From positions 1-35,753 of the forward strand of contig CANEHP010000002.1 in the NCBI GenBank assembly GCA_947427325.1: DNA of 35,753 nt. Reading direction: 5' to 3'. Source of the stretch: an uncultured Clostridia bacterium (GTDB lineage Bacteria > Bacillota > Clostridia > Oscillospirales > Ruminococcaceae). This document shows positions 8,999-18,331 of the stretch, in pieces; the stretch's first letter is position 1, and each line of letters opens with the position of its first letter. A model generated the notes under the pieces. The model saw nothing but the letters and a program-made list of their open reading frames with translations. It did not search any database and was not told the origin of the DNA. The position numbers and the translations under genes are program-made.

Positions 8999-9633
8999 AA
9001 AACGTCTTCAGAGCCGGGAACGGCAATATGATACTCTTCGCAGATCTGTTTCTGCAAAATTGAAATATCCTCCATAATTTTTGAAGATGCTCTTTTTATC
9101 TGTTTTCTGTCGTTCATATCCTCTATGGCTATTTCTTCCTTGGGAATCATTTTACCTACGGCTATTGTACAGTGACGCTTTTTTCCGTCGGGAGCGTACA
9201 TAATGCATACCGGCACAACGGGGGCGTCTGCCGTTCCCGCTATCACCGCAACTCCGGATTTTGCCCTTGCCAGCTTTCCGTCCTTTGAACGTGTTCCTTC
9301 GGGAAAGATTATGAAAATCCTGTTTTTCTTTATGTCCTCAACGGCTCTGTCCAATGCGCCTGTGTCCTTTGCGCCCCTTACCACGGGAAAAGCGCCGCAC
9401 TGCTTGATTATCCGGGCAAAAATTTTGTTTTTGAACAGCTCGGACTTTGCCATAAAGCTGAAATGTCCTTTAAAAACGCCTGCCAAAACAGGGGGATCGG
9501 AGTAGCTTTGGTGGTTGCATGCCACAATAAAGCCGCCTTTTAAATTCGGGATGTTCTCTCGGTTTAATACAGTCGCCTTATACTTGATGTGGAGGAAAAA
9601 TATTTCCACCAATTTTCTGAAAAACATATACAT
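8995..9633 (-). CDS. plsC: 1-acyl-sn-glycerol-3-phosphate acyltransferase
   Basis: NHQSYSDPP (NHX4D-type) and FPEGTRSKDG motifs. Confidence 0.92.
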   Translation of the reverse strand: MYMFFRKLVEIFFLHIKYKATVLNRENIPNLKGGFIVACNHQSYSDPPVLAGVFKGHFSFMAKSELFKNKIFARIIKQCGAFPVVRGAKDTGALDRAVEDIKKNRIFIIFPEGTRSKDGKLARAKSGVAVIAGTADAPVVPVCIMYAPDGKKRHCTIAVGKMIPKEEIAIEDMNDRKQIKRASSKIMEDISILQKQICEEYHIAVPGSEDVL

Positions 9634-9653
9634 GGTTATATGTCGCCTTCTTT

Positions 9654-10277
9654 TTATGATTTAAGATATATATAGGGTTGATTCTTTTCCCTTAAAGAAT
9701 AGATTTCCTCTAACATTGAAATTTGTTCTTCCCTGCCGCATTCCAAGGGTTCTTTGTGGCTTAACAGAAGCCTGCTTGCTTTAAGTCCCTTCAACGTCCT
9801 TATAAGCCCTTGCAGCTGTCCCGCATTATAGACCGCTTTTCCGTTTTTTACTTCACAGTAGGTGCTGTCTCCCAAAAAGGCAAAATCCTCATGCTCCAGG
9901 CCCACGCAGCCCTTAGTGTGGGAGGAGGGTATGGGAAAAAGGTGAATGCCGCCGTCAAAATATAAGTCCTTATTTACTTCGGTTACTTCAATATTTTTCT
10001 GACCGAATTTTTTTCGGGTAAAGCCGCCGCCGTAAATTTTACAGTCCCTGCCTGTTTCCATGCGGTTTAAATTATCCGTATGATCGGCGTGAAAGTGAGA
10101 AAGAACGATCCTTTTTTCTCCCTTTATGCCGTTTATAAGCTCTAAGGCGTCCTCATTGCTGCCCACGTCAAAAATCCATGTAACATTTGCCGCCGAAACC
10201 ATACCCACATCTGCCGATAGGGGAGGGGCTGAGGCGGGCAAACAGGATATTGAGGGGGATATCCTTATTAAGCTCAT
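9654..10277 (-). CDS. MBL-fold metallo-hydrolase-like protein
   Basis: LSHFHADHTDNL (HxHxDH), IPSSHTKGCVGLEHEDFAFLGDSTYC; ATGA overlap with cmk. Confidence 0.85.
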   Translation of the reverse strand: MSLIRISPSISCLPASAPPLSADVGMVSAANVTWIFDVGSNEDALELINGIKGEKRIVLSHFHADHTDNLNRMETGRDCKIYGGGFTRKKFGQKNIEVTEVNKDLYFDGGIHLFPIPSSHTKGCVGLEHEDFAFLGDSTYCEVKNGKAVYNAGQLQGLIRTLKGLKASRLLLSHKEPLECGREEQISMLEEIYSLREKNQPYIYLKS

Positions 10278-10951
10278 AATTGCATTGCCTTTTTAACCAA
10301 GCCCACAACACTTTCCACCGACTGTTCAAAGGTAAGGTCGGAGGTATCCAAAAGCACTGCGCCCTCCGCCATTTTCAGAGGGGCTGCCGCTCTGTGGCTG
10401 TCCTGATAGTCACGGCGGTTAAGGTCGCCCAGCACCTGCTCAAGGGTAGTTTCCACGCCCTTGTTTACAAGCTCCTCAAAACGTCTTTTTGCACGTATTT
10501 CGGGGGCGGCGGTAATAAATATTTTTACCTGCGCTTCGGGCAGCACCACCGTGCCTATATCTCTGCCGTCCATCAGCACGTTATTCTTTTTGGCAATATC
10601 TCTTTGCAGCTCCAATAAGAATGCTCTTACAGCGGGAATTTGGGAAACGCTGCTGGCTACCATGGATATTTTGGGAAGCCTTATTTCCTCGGAAACATCT
10701 TCTCCGCAAAGAAAAATATGCTGTTCTCCGTTTTCGATTTTGATCTCTACGGTAATTTCGTCAAGAAGAGCCTCAACCTTTTCGGCAAAGCTCTCGTCGC
10801 TGTCGGAAACTCCCTTTCTTACCGTATAAAGGGCAACTCCGCGGTATAATGCGCCTGTATCTACATAGATAAAGCCTAATTTTTTTGCGCTTTCACGAGC
10901 TACCGAGCTCTTTCCCGCACCTACGGGACCGTCCATTGCTACTGAAATCAT
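10274..10951 (-). CDS. cmk: Cytidylate kinase
   Basis: MDGPVGAGKSSVARESAKKLGFIYVDTGALYR, DGRDIGTVVLPEA. Confidence 0.96.
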   Translation of the reverse strand: MISVAMDGPVGAGKSSVARESAKKLGFIYVDTGALYRGVALYTVRKGVSDSDESFAEKVEALLDEITVEIKIENGEQHIFLCGEDVSEEIRLPKISMVASSVSQIPAVRAFLLELQRDIAKKNNVLMDGRDIGTVVLPEAQVKIFITAAPEIRAKRRFEELVNKGVETTLEQVLGDLNRRDYQDSHRAAAPLKMAEGAVLLDTSDLTFEQSVESVVGLVKKAMQL

Positions 10952-11040
10952 TTTTATTTTCTCCGCTTTGCTTATTTTTTGTTATTTGGTTTTTAGAATA
11001 TGTTCCTGTTTTCCGTATTCTTGCCGTATTATTAAGATTT

Positions 11041-11082
11041 GCCGAAAAGATGCGTGCCAATTTCTATGAGAACAAGTTCTTA
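11041..11082. repeat. Diverged copy of the repeat end seen at 1-55 and 33601-33766
   Basis: gccgaaaagatgcgtgccaatttctatgagaacaagttctta shares the ctatgagaacaagttctta terminus. Confidence 0.5.
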
Positions 11083-11269
11083 AGATTGTATAATTTTGAC
11101 GGCAAGGCTGCCGGAAGCGATTGCCCAAAGACGGCTTGGTATGCTTGCTCTGTCTCCTTATCAAGCCTTATTGAATTTGTTTTAACGGCGTTGGCTGTAA
11201 ATTGCGTTTATTTGTTCTTCGGAAAATCCCGGACTGCGCATTGTTTCTATGGTCCTTTGTCTTTCTTTT

Positions 11270-11376
11270 TGTTCGCCTTCCTGTCTGCCTTCTTGTATGC
11301 CTTCCTGTCTGCCTTCTTGTATGCCTTCCTGTCTGCCTTCTTGTCTGCCTTCCCGTCTGCCTATTTGTCTGCCTAT
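11270..11376 (-). repeat. 12/24-bp tandem repeat encoding the (E)GRQEGIQ tail of the disrupted gene
   Basis: Repeated tgccttcctgtc/tgccttcttgta on the plus strand. Confidence 0.85.
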
Positions 11377-12028
11377 TTCTTAACTTTCTTTTTTCTCGTT
11401 ATAAATCTTTTCATCTAAGGACATAAAATCACCTCCAAATTCAGGGCTGTTTTTTATAGGCTCTAACATCTTATCAAGCTTTTTAATAAACTGGCTTGAC
11501 AAATTATTAACGGTATCGGCATTAGAGCTGTGAAAATACCTCAGCAATTCTACCAGCTCGGGCTTAACTCCTCTGCTGTCCTTTCCCTTTGTGTTCAAAA
11601 TCACCTTCACGGTTTCATCGCCAAGCTCAACAGAGGAATCCTCCATGAGGAATCCTCCATACAGATATTTTTAAAAGTATAACGGTATAAACCCTTGTCA
11701 AACAAATCGAAATCGCATACAAACACAATTATGGTTTTCGGAAGCTTGCTGTAATCGTATTCGCCGCTGGGCATCTGTTCTCTGTCGATTAAGGATTGAT
11801 TAAATCTGATTCTTTTGGGAATATTTCCCTTATTGACTACCTGAACCTCAATATTGTAAAGAGTGTGTTCGTCGTCCTCCAAAAAAGCGTCAAGGCGTAC
11901 GCTGCGGAAATTGGGCTCGTTGGATATTGTGTGCTGAGGCTGTTTTAGTTCCACGTGATTTATTTTTATATCAAGCATACGCTCAAGCAAGCCTTTGAGA
12001 ATTTCCTCGCTTCCCGCTTCCTGTATAA

Positions 12029-12185
12029 TACTAATTCTTAATCATCTTATAGACAACTTTGCAAAAACTCTGCATTTATTGCTTCGTCAAACCGCCTTGC
12101 TATATCGCATATAGCTGCGGCGGCTTTCCTTGCACTAAACGCAGCCTTTTCGCAAATTTGTCTACAATCTGATTAAGAATTAGTA
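12029..12185. mobile_element. 157-bp MITE with perfect 16-bp TIRs and TAA target-site duplication
   Basis: tactaattcttaatca (12029-12044) and tgattaagaattagta (12170-12185); flanking TAA at 12026-12028 and 12186-12188; TIR similarity continues imperfectly to ~38 bp. Confidence 0.9.
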
Positions 12186-12312
12186 TAAACAATCCGAAAA
12201 GATAATCGTCTATCAGCGACAGGTCGGAAAGACTGCGGAATTTTCTTTTTTCTTCTTCCATAGAACCGCCTCTTTTCTGCGCATTTTCTCAATTTAATTA
12301 TAGCATATAGTA

Positions 12313-12358
12313 ATTAAAAAAGCAAGAGGAAAGAAGCTCTGACCTCCTGCTTTTTAAT
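12313..12358. terminator. Bidirectional Rho-independent terminator-like hairpin
   Basis: attaaaaaagcaagagg...cctcctgctttttaat, A-tract/T-tract on both sides. Confidence 0.7.
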
Positions 12359-12486
12359 ACGGCTTCGCATAGCTCGGCTTCGCATAGCTGCCGCTTTTCG
12401 GGCTTTGCCGAATGTTCGCAATTTCTCCGCCGACAGACGCAAGCCCTCCTTGAAATATGCCGATATTTCTTCATCGGATTATATTA

Positions 12487-13842
12487 TCAGTGGTTTTCCG
12501 TAAGCGTTACCTCAAATTCATGCTCCTCGTAAGAGGTTTGAGAGAAATAGCCGCTGCTGATCTTAACGGGACGGAGAACCTTTACGGTGATCTTATCTCC
12601 TGCCTTCATTCCCTTGGTAAGCTCCTGAACATCCTCCACTGCCGTAACTGCTTCTCCGTTTACCGCAACAATAATATCGTTTACTTTAAGTTCGCTTTGT
12701 GCAACGGGAGCGTTCTGATCGATTTCCACAACCAAAAGACCCTTGAAGTTGTAGTCGTTTACCTGTTGAGTGGTTATTCCCAAAACAGGTCTGCCCTTTA
12801 CAAAGCCGTAGTTTATCAGATCGCTGATAATAGGCTTGGCGTCGTTTATGGTAATGGCGAAGCCTAAGTTTTCAATGCTGCTGTCGGAGGCTACTATCTT
12901 TGAGTTTACAATTCCTATTACATTGCCGTACATATCAAACAGGCCGCCGCCCGAGTTGCCGGGGTTAATTGCCGCGTCTGTCTGAATGGAGCTTAAAACA
13001 TAGCCCTTTTCGGAGGTAAAACGGTTAAGTCCCGAAATATATCCGCCCGTAAGGGTTTTGGAAAGTCCCGCGGGGTTTCCGATAGCGCATACCTGCTGTC
13101 CTATGTTAAGGCTGTCGCTGTTGCCGAGAGGCACTGCGGTGTAGGGCTGAGATCTTTCGATTTTCAGCACTGCAAGGTCAGTTGCCTGGTCCTTGCCTAC
13201 CAAAACCGCGTCAACCTCTTCATCGCTGTTGTATTTGTCCTCAATCGTAACGGTAAGCTTTGATGCGCCTCTTACCACATGTTCGTTGGTAACAATGTAT
13301 CCGTCGGTGGTAAAGATAACACCGCTGCCCACTCCGCCGGCGGTATATTCGCCGCTGTATTCGTTCTTTACATAATTGGTAATAACAACGATGCTTTCGT
13401 TTACCTTTTTATAAAGCTCTTCGTAATCGTACTTTGTAGAGGTGTTCATTGCCGCCATATTTGACAGACCCGATAAATCGTCATTTACGGGATTTTCGGG
13501 AGCAACGTGGGGCGGTTCGGTGTTGTTTTCGCCCGCATTATCCGTTTGATCGGGATGCTGGGGCTTATCGCCTATATTTGAGGAGTTTTCCCCTTCAACA
13601 ATGCTGCCGGTCATTCTGTTGGCAAGGTACGAGCCGCCGAAACCGCTTATTCCGCCTACGGCTATTGCGGCGATCAAAAGACCCGTTACCAAAGCGCCGC
13701 TTACTTTTTTCTTTTTCGGGGGCTTTGGGGACTGTCCTCCGTTATTTCCGCAGGGGGTTCCGTAAGGGTCGTATTGTCCGTTCTGACCGAAGTTGGGGTC
13801 GGTGGAATAGTATTGCTGAGGGTAATTGTTATTATCGTACAT
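12487..13842 (-). CDS. htrA: Membrane-anchored trypsin-like serine protease with PDZ domain (HtrA/DegP family)
   Basis: TM near N-term (GALVTGLLIAAIAVGGISGFGGSYL), TNEHVV, DLAVLKIE, NPGNSGGGLFD, C-term PDZ. Confidence 0.93.
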   Translation of the reverse strand: MYDNNNYPQQYYSTDPNFGQNGQYDPYGTPCGNNGGQSPKPPKKKKVSGALVTGLLIAAIAVGGISGFGGSYLANRMTGSIVEGENSSNIGDKPQHPDQTDNAGENNTEPPHVAPENPVNDDLSGLSNMAAMNTSTKYDYEELYKKVNESIVVITNYVKNEYSGEYTAGGVGSGVIFTTDGYIVTNEHVVRGASKLTVTIEDKYNSDEEVDAVLVGKDQATDLAVLKIERSQPYTAVPLGNSDSLNIGQQVCAIGNPAGLSKTLTGGYISGLNRFTSEKGYVLSSIQTDAAINPGNSGGGLFDMYGNVIGIVNSKIVASDSSIENLGFAITINDAKPIISDLINYGFVKGRPVLGITTQQVNDYNFKGLLVVEIDQNAPVAQSELKVNDIIVAVNGEAVTAVEDVQELTKGMKAGDKITVKVLRPVKISSGYFSQTSYEEHEFEVTLTENH

Positions 13843-14010
13843 AAGTATTACTTCCTTTCCGTCAGTAAGTCTATGAACTGCTTTTTTTCTTTACCCAAAT
13901 TATAGTCGGCTTTTGTGAAAAAAACGTGTTTGATAATTTACATTATAAAGAAAAAAGTGAAAAAGGTCGGAGATAAAAGGGAGAATTTTGTGCAAAAATC
14001 GCTTGACGGC

Positions 14011-15381
14011 TTATTGCCCGCAGCCTAAGGCTATTCCGCACTCGATTCTTTTTTGCTGAAGCTTGCAGGCTAATTTATTGGGTATCTGCACATCTCCCTC
14101 ATACCGGAATGAATTGGCGTTGCAGCCGCCCGAGCAGTAAAATCTTGCCCAGCAGTCCGAGCAGCCCTTTTTGCTGTAGATATGCGTTTTGGCAAAATAA
14201 TCCTTTATGCTTTTATCCACATTTCCATCAAATATATTGCCCATTTTCCACTGCTCCATTCCTACAAATTGGTGACAGGGGAAAATATCTCCGTCGGGAG
14301 TGACCGCCACATATTCGTTTCCGCAGCCGCAGCCTCTTAATCTTTTGATTGCACAAGGACCTTGATTTAAATCGATTTTAAAGTGGAAAAAGTTAAATTT
14401 TCCGGGGTTTTTTTCCATTATTTCATAAAGTCTGTCATATTCCTTATAAATAGCGGGCAGATCCTCCTCCGTCAAGGCGTAGGGGAAATTTTCGTCTGTC
14501 ACCACAGGCTCTACCGACAGCTCTCGGAAGCCCAAATCCGCAAAATGCAGAATATCGTTTGCAAAATCCAAATTGTATTTTGTAAACGTACCTCTTATAT
14601 AGTAATCGGTGCGGCCCTCTTTCGTTCTGCCCTCCACAAGCTTCTTAAACTTAGGCACTATTAAATCGTAGCTGCCCTTATGATTTGGGGTAAAGCGTAT
14701 TCTGTCGTTAACCTCCTTTCTTCCGTCAAGGGAAAGAACGCAGTTTGACATTTCACGGTTGATGTACTCTATTTTTTCATCGTCAAGGAGCATCCCGTTG
14801 GTGGTAATGGTAAAGCGGAAGTTTTTGCCGTGCTGTTTTTCAATGCTTCTTGCATAGTCTACGGTTGCCGTTACCGTATCCCAAGCCATAAGCGGTTCGC
14901 CGCCGAAAAAGTCCACCTCTAAATTTTCTCTGCCGAAGGACTTTTCGATAAGAAAATCTATGGCCTTTTTGCCCACCTCCGCAGGCATAAGCTTTCTGCC
15001 CGTGCCGAAATCTCCCGTTTCGGCAAAGCAGTATTCGCAGCGCAGATTGCAGTCGTGGGAAACGTGCAGGCACATTGCCTTAATGGGTGCGTTAAGGGTT
15101 TTGTCGGCAAATTGGCGGTATTCGTCCTCGGAAAACAGACATTTATCCTTGTAAAGCTGTTCCAGCTCCGCCAAGCATTCGGCAATTTCCTCCTTATCGT
15201 AACGGGGCAGCTTTTCCGCCAGCTCTTCGGCGGTTATTCCCAAATTATCGGCATTGGGCTCGGGGCGGATATGGTCGAGCATATTAAAGATCATTTCGTC
15301 CGCCAGATGAACTCCGCCGCTGTTTACGTCAAGGACTATGTATTTATCTCCTTGCTTATATTTATGTATTCTTGTTTCCAA
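14011..15381 (-). CDS. Radical SAM/SPASM thioether cross-link-forming SCIFF peptide maturase
   Basis: HVSHDCNLRCEYCFAETG (CX3CX2C), FFGGEPLM, SPASM cysteines CAIKRLRGCGCGNEYVAVTPDGDIFPCHQF...CSDCWARFYCSGGC; adjacent SCIFF precursor. Confidence 0.95.
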   Translation of the reverse strand: METRIHKYKQGDKYIVLDVNSGGVHLADEMIFNMLDHIRPEPNADNLGITAEELAEKLPRYDKEEIAECLAELEQLYKDKCLFSEDEYRQFADKTLNAPIKAMCLHVSHDCNLRCEYCFAETGDFGTGRKLMPAEVGKKAIDFLIEKSFGRENLEVDFFGGEPLMAWDTVTATVDYARSIEKQHGKNFRFTITTNGMLLDDEKIEYINREMSNCVLSLDGRKEVNDRIRFTPNHKGSYDLIVPKFKKLVEGRTKEGRTDYYIRGTFTKYNLDFANDILHFADLGFRELSVEPVVTDENFPYALTEEDLPAIYKEYDRLYEIMEKNPGKFNFFHFKIDLNQGPCAIKRLRGCGCGNEYVAVTPDGDIFPCHQFVGMEQWKMGNIFDGNVDKSIKDYFAKTHIYSKKGCSDCWARFYCSGGCNANSFRYEGDVQIPNKLACKLQQKRIECGIALGCGQ

Positions 15382-15426
15382 TTTATTTTTCCTCTTTTGT
15401 GATTTTTGTGATTTTTTAACCGAAAG

Positions 15427-15530
15427 CCCCGAGAGATCAAGCCCTCGGGGTTTCTCATAAACTCGGGGGCTGTTCCTTGTTCAACCGAACTTTATTTTGC
15501 AATAAAAACAATGGGAGAGCCATAGCTCCC
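15427..15530 (-). promoter_or_regulatory. Hairpins between SCIFF precursor and maturase (attenuator/processing-site candidate)
   Basis: CCCCGAG 15427-15433 can pair with CTCGGGG 15444-15450 or CTCGGGGG 15462-15469; second hairpin gggagagccatagctcccc at ~15511-15529. Confidence 0.55.
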
Positions 15531-15552
15531 CCTCGGTCATAAACTTAGGCAA

Positions 15553-15696
15553 TTACTTGTTAGCTTCGCAGGTCTGATTGGCAACGGTGCAGGAGGTTTT
15601 GCAGGCAGACTGGCATGAGGTCTGGCACTTGCCGCAGCCGCCCTTTGCAGCTGTTTCCTTAAGATTAGCCTTGTTTACGGTTTTGATATGTTTCAT
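15553..15696 (-). CDS. SCIFF ribosomal peptide (six cysteines in forty-five) precursor
   Basis: Read directly: MKHIKTVNKANLKETAAKGGCGKCQTSCQSACKTSCTVANQTCEANK (47 aa, 6 Cys); shorter than the ORF-track cutoff. Confidence 0.96.
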   Translation of the reverse strand: MKHIKTVNKANLKETAAKGGCGKCQTSCQSACKTSCTVANQTCEANK

Positions 15697-15779
15697 ATTG
15701 GGTTTTCCTTTCGTTTTGTAGAGTTATACCGTTATTTTTAATTATATCATATCGGATTTCTTTTTGCAATAGCTTACAA

Positions 15780-16478
15780 TCAACATTTTTTATATTCGGT
15801 TTTTGAGGTAACGTCAATAACCGTCAATATATTTTCCCTTACCCTAAAATGCACCTCAGCCTCTCCGAACTCCATAGCATAGGCTCTTTCGGGGTCGCTT
15901 TGATAGGCGGGACGGGGGTCCTGCTTCAGGATCTCCGTCAGTCCCTGTCTTTTTTCATAAGGAATCTTTTCAAGCAGCTCCAAAGGGAACTCAACGGACA
16001 GGCTGCCCTCCTTTTCGGTTAACGCAAAGCCCGAAAGAGCGTCGGGGTAGGCGTCCGCATAGGGCAGATAGGGCTTTATGTCGAGAACGGGGGTGTTATC
16101 CATAATATCGCAGCCGCTTACCGTAAGAACAGGCGCATCGGGGCAGTCAAAGTCTATTTTTTCGAGCCTTACCGCCGACAGACCTATCGGATTGGGGCGA
16201 AATGGGGAGCGTGTGGCAAAGACTCCCATTCTTTTATTGCCGCCTAATTTGGGCGGTCTTACCGTCGGCGACCATTCTTTGTCCTTTGAGCGTGAAAATT
16301 CCCATATGATCCAAATATGAGAATATTCCTCCAGGCCTCGGAAGGCTTCTCTTATGCGGTACTTGGGTTCAAAGACTATATAGGATTTAAGAGAGTTTAC
16401 AAGTCCGCTTTGCCGGGGAAGTCCGAATTTTTCGGGAAAGTCGCTGCGCAGGCGGGCTATGGGGGTGTAGAGCGGCAT
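15780..16478 (-). CDS. trmO: tRNA (N6-threonylcarbamoyladenosine(37)-N6)-methyltransferase TrmO (TsaA/YaeB family)
   Basis: FPEKFGLPRQSGLV, ATRSPFRPNPIGLSAVRLE, DIKPYLPYADAYPDA. Confidence 0.95.
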   Translation of the reverse strand: MPLYTPIARLRSDFPEKFGLPRQSGLVNSLKSYIVFEPKYRIREAFRGLEEYSHIWIIWEFSRSKDKEWSPTVRPPKLGGNKRMGVFATRSPFRPNPIGLSAVRLEKIDFDCPDAPVLTVSGCDIMDNTPVLDIKPYLPYADAYPDALSGFALTEKEGSLSVEFPLELLEKIPYEKRQGLTEILKQDPRPAYQSDPERAYAMEFGEAEVHFRVRENILTVIDVTSKTEYKKC

Positions 16479-16566
16479 AGTGAGTCCTTTCCGGGAAGTT
16501 GTTGTGATTCCGAGCGACGCCGCACAATTATTGTGTGTGGTGCTGTCTTAGGCGTTGCTTTAAAAA

Positions 16567-17187
16567 TCAATTAAACTTATTCATAGCTTCGGCGATTTTT
16601 CCGTTTACGATAAGCTCCGCCGCCTGTGCGGCATTTTTGAGGGCAGGCTCTAACAGCTGCCCCTCCTCCTTTGTAAACCTCGATAATACCCAATCGGCAA
16701 GATTATAGTCGGGGTGGGGTTTTTTGCCTGCGCCTACCCTTATTCTGGGGAAATTATCGCTGTTCAGGCGGAGGATAATGCTCTTCATGCCGTTATGACC
16801 GCCATCGCTGCCCTTTGAGCGTATGCGGAGTCTGCCTACGTCAAGATTTATATCGTCATATATAATAAGTACATTTTCGGGCGGGATTTTATAAAAGTCT
16901 GCCGCTTCTCCTACCGCTTCGCCGCTGTTATTCATAAAGGTGGAGGGCTTCATTAAAAGGCAGCGTTTTTCGCCGAGCCGCACCTCGCAGGTAAGGGCTT
17001 TGAATTTTATTTTTTTTATTTCGGTATTGTGGTTTTCCGCAATGGTTTCCGCAGTCATAAAGCCGCAGTTGTGCCTTGTGTCCTCGTACTGCGTTCCCGG
17101 ATTGCCCAAGCCCGCTATGATGTATTCTATGGGAGTGGGCGGCTGCCTGTTTTTTTCGATTTGCCTGAATATATCGAATATTGACAT
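16567..17187 (-). CDS. pth: Peptidyl-tRNA hydrolase
   Basis: IAGLGNPGTQYEDTRHNCGF, LMKPSTFMNNSGEAV, SDGGHNGMKSI. Confidence 0.96.
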   Translation of the reverse strand: MSIFDIFRQIEKNRQPPTPIEYIIAGLGNPGTQYEDTRHNCGFMTAETIAENHNTEIKKIKFKALTCEVRLGEKRCLLMKPSTFMNNSGEAVGEAADFYKIPPENVLIIYDDINLDVGRLRIRSKGSDGGHNGMKSIILRLNSDNFPRIRVGAGKKPHPDYNLADWVLSRFTKEEGQLLEPALKNAAQAAELIVNGKIAEAMNKFN

Positions 17188-17450
17188 TATATTGCACCTC
17201 TTTGCTTTCTTGACTTATTTTAGCATAGGAAGGACAAATTTTCAATATCGGACTTGAATTTTTTGTGCGTTTTCGGAAATGTTATGCTGTTTTCTGAAAG
17301 CGGGCAAAAATCAGCGCAGCTTTCCCAAAGCTGCCGAAACTCTCGTATTCGTCGCCGCATTACAAGCCCTTATCGTCAATATGCACAAAAAGCACGCCAA
17401 AATCGCCGAAAAATTCTACGCTCAAAAAATGCCATATTTTCAAAAAATTG

Positions 17451-17479
17451 TTGTAATGCCGCTCTTTATGTTGTATAAT
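17451..17479 (+). promoter_or_regulatory. Candidate promoter of the S10 operon
   Basis: TTGTAA (17451-17456), 17-bp spacer, TATAAT (17474-17479). Confidence 0.5.
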
Positions 17480-17968
17480 AATCAATGCACGATTGCGGGC
17501 AGGTATGTCCGTGTATGCCCGAAAGGGCTTAAAACAGCGTGCGGCACTGCTTGATAATGCGTTGAAGCCGTAGGTTGCGTTTATATTATATGGGCTTGTT
17601 GCTTACCTGTATAATATAAAGGGGAATTTCGGCGGAGTATGTTCGGTTTAAAATCGGGCGGAAATAAAGCACGGTGCGAAATACCGCAATATCGGGAGCA
17701 CAGTCTGTCACAATAAAAAAGTATGCGCTGAGAAAGCAAGGGAAGGACCTGCATAGGCAGATACCCCCTGACACGGTTTTTCTCGGCAGGTTTTATGGGG
17801 CGGGTTGAAACACTCGGTACAGTGTGCTTTATTGCAAGAGGATTTCTGTTGATTCGGGCTGCTTGCGTCGGCTCGCAGGTGAAAAAATCTTGCATGTCAC
17901 TGCATTTTGCAGATGCTTTCAAAATTCTGTTCTATTCTATGAAAGTCTATGAAAGGAGTTAAGGAAAG

Positions 17969-18280
17969 ATGGCAGTTAAGGAAAAAGTCAGAGTTAAGGT
18001 AAAGGGCTACGATCATACTGTTGTTGACGCAGCTGCGGCTAAGATTGTCGAAACCGCAAAGCGCACAGGCTCAAGAACAGCAGGTCCCGTGCCGCTTCCC
18101 ACAAATAAGGAAGTTGTTACCATTCTCCGCGCCGTACACAAGTACAAGGACAGCCGTGAGCAGTTCGAGCAGAGAACTCATAAGCGTCTTATTGATGTGA
18201 TTCGTCCCACCAACAAGACGATCGAAGCTCTCCAGTCTCTCGAGCTTCCCGCAGGCGTTGAAATTTCCATGGATATCTAA
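17969..18280 (+). CDS. rpsJ: 30S ribosomal protein S10
   Basis: [39 protein letters not shown]-term [11 protein letters not shown]. Confidence 0.98.
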   Translation: MAVKEKVRVKVKGYDHTVVDAAAAKIVETAKRTGSRTAGPVPLPTNKEVVTILRAVHKYKDSREQFEQRTHKRLIDVIRPTNKTIEALQSLELPAGVEISMDI

Positions 18281-18331
18281 GCAGGACCTCCGAAATTTCA
18301 AGAATGTGTTAAGTAAGCGGCAAAGCCTCGG

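Larger units (their letters stand above)
11182..12261 (-). pseudogene. Rpn/PD-(D/E)XK nuclease family transposase-like gene, disrupted by a MITE insertion, a 14-bp tandem duplication and an in-frame stop
   Basis: Reconstructed: MEEEKRKFRSLSDLSLIDDYLFGLFIQEAGSEEILKGLLERMLDIKINHVELKQPQHTISNEPNFRSVRLDAFLEDDEHTLYNIEVQ...KNICMEDSSVELGDETVKV...YNEKKES*EIGRQIGRREGRQEGRQEGIQEGRQ...SEEQINAIYSQRR*. Confidence 0.85.

Noticed and set aside
11270-11376. Possible CRISPR-like short repeat array
   Set aside because: 12/24-bp coding repeats without unique spacers; typical tail of this transposase-like family.
10885-11426. Plus-strand ORFs with FLSAFLYAFLSAFLYA / LVCLPVCLLVCLPVC repeats
   Set aside because: Reverse-strand reading of the GRQEGIQ-encoding repeats of the Rpn-type pseudogene.
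12361-12389. Direct repeat ggcttcgcatagctcggcttcgcatagct
   Set aside because: Only two 14-15-bp copies; too little to interpret.
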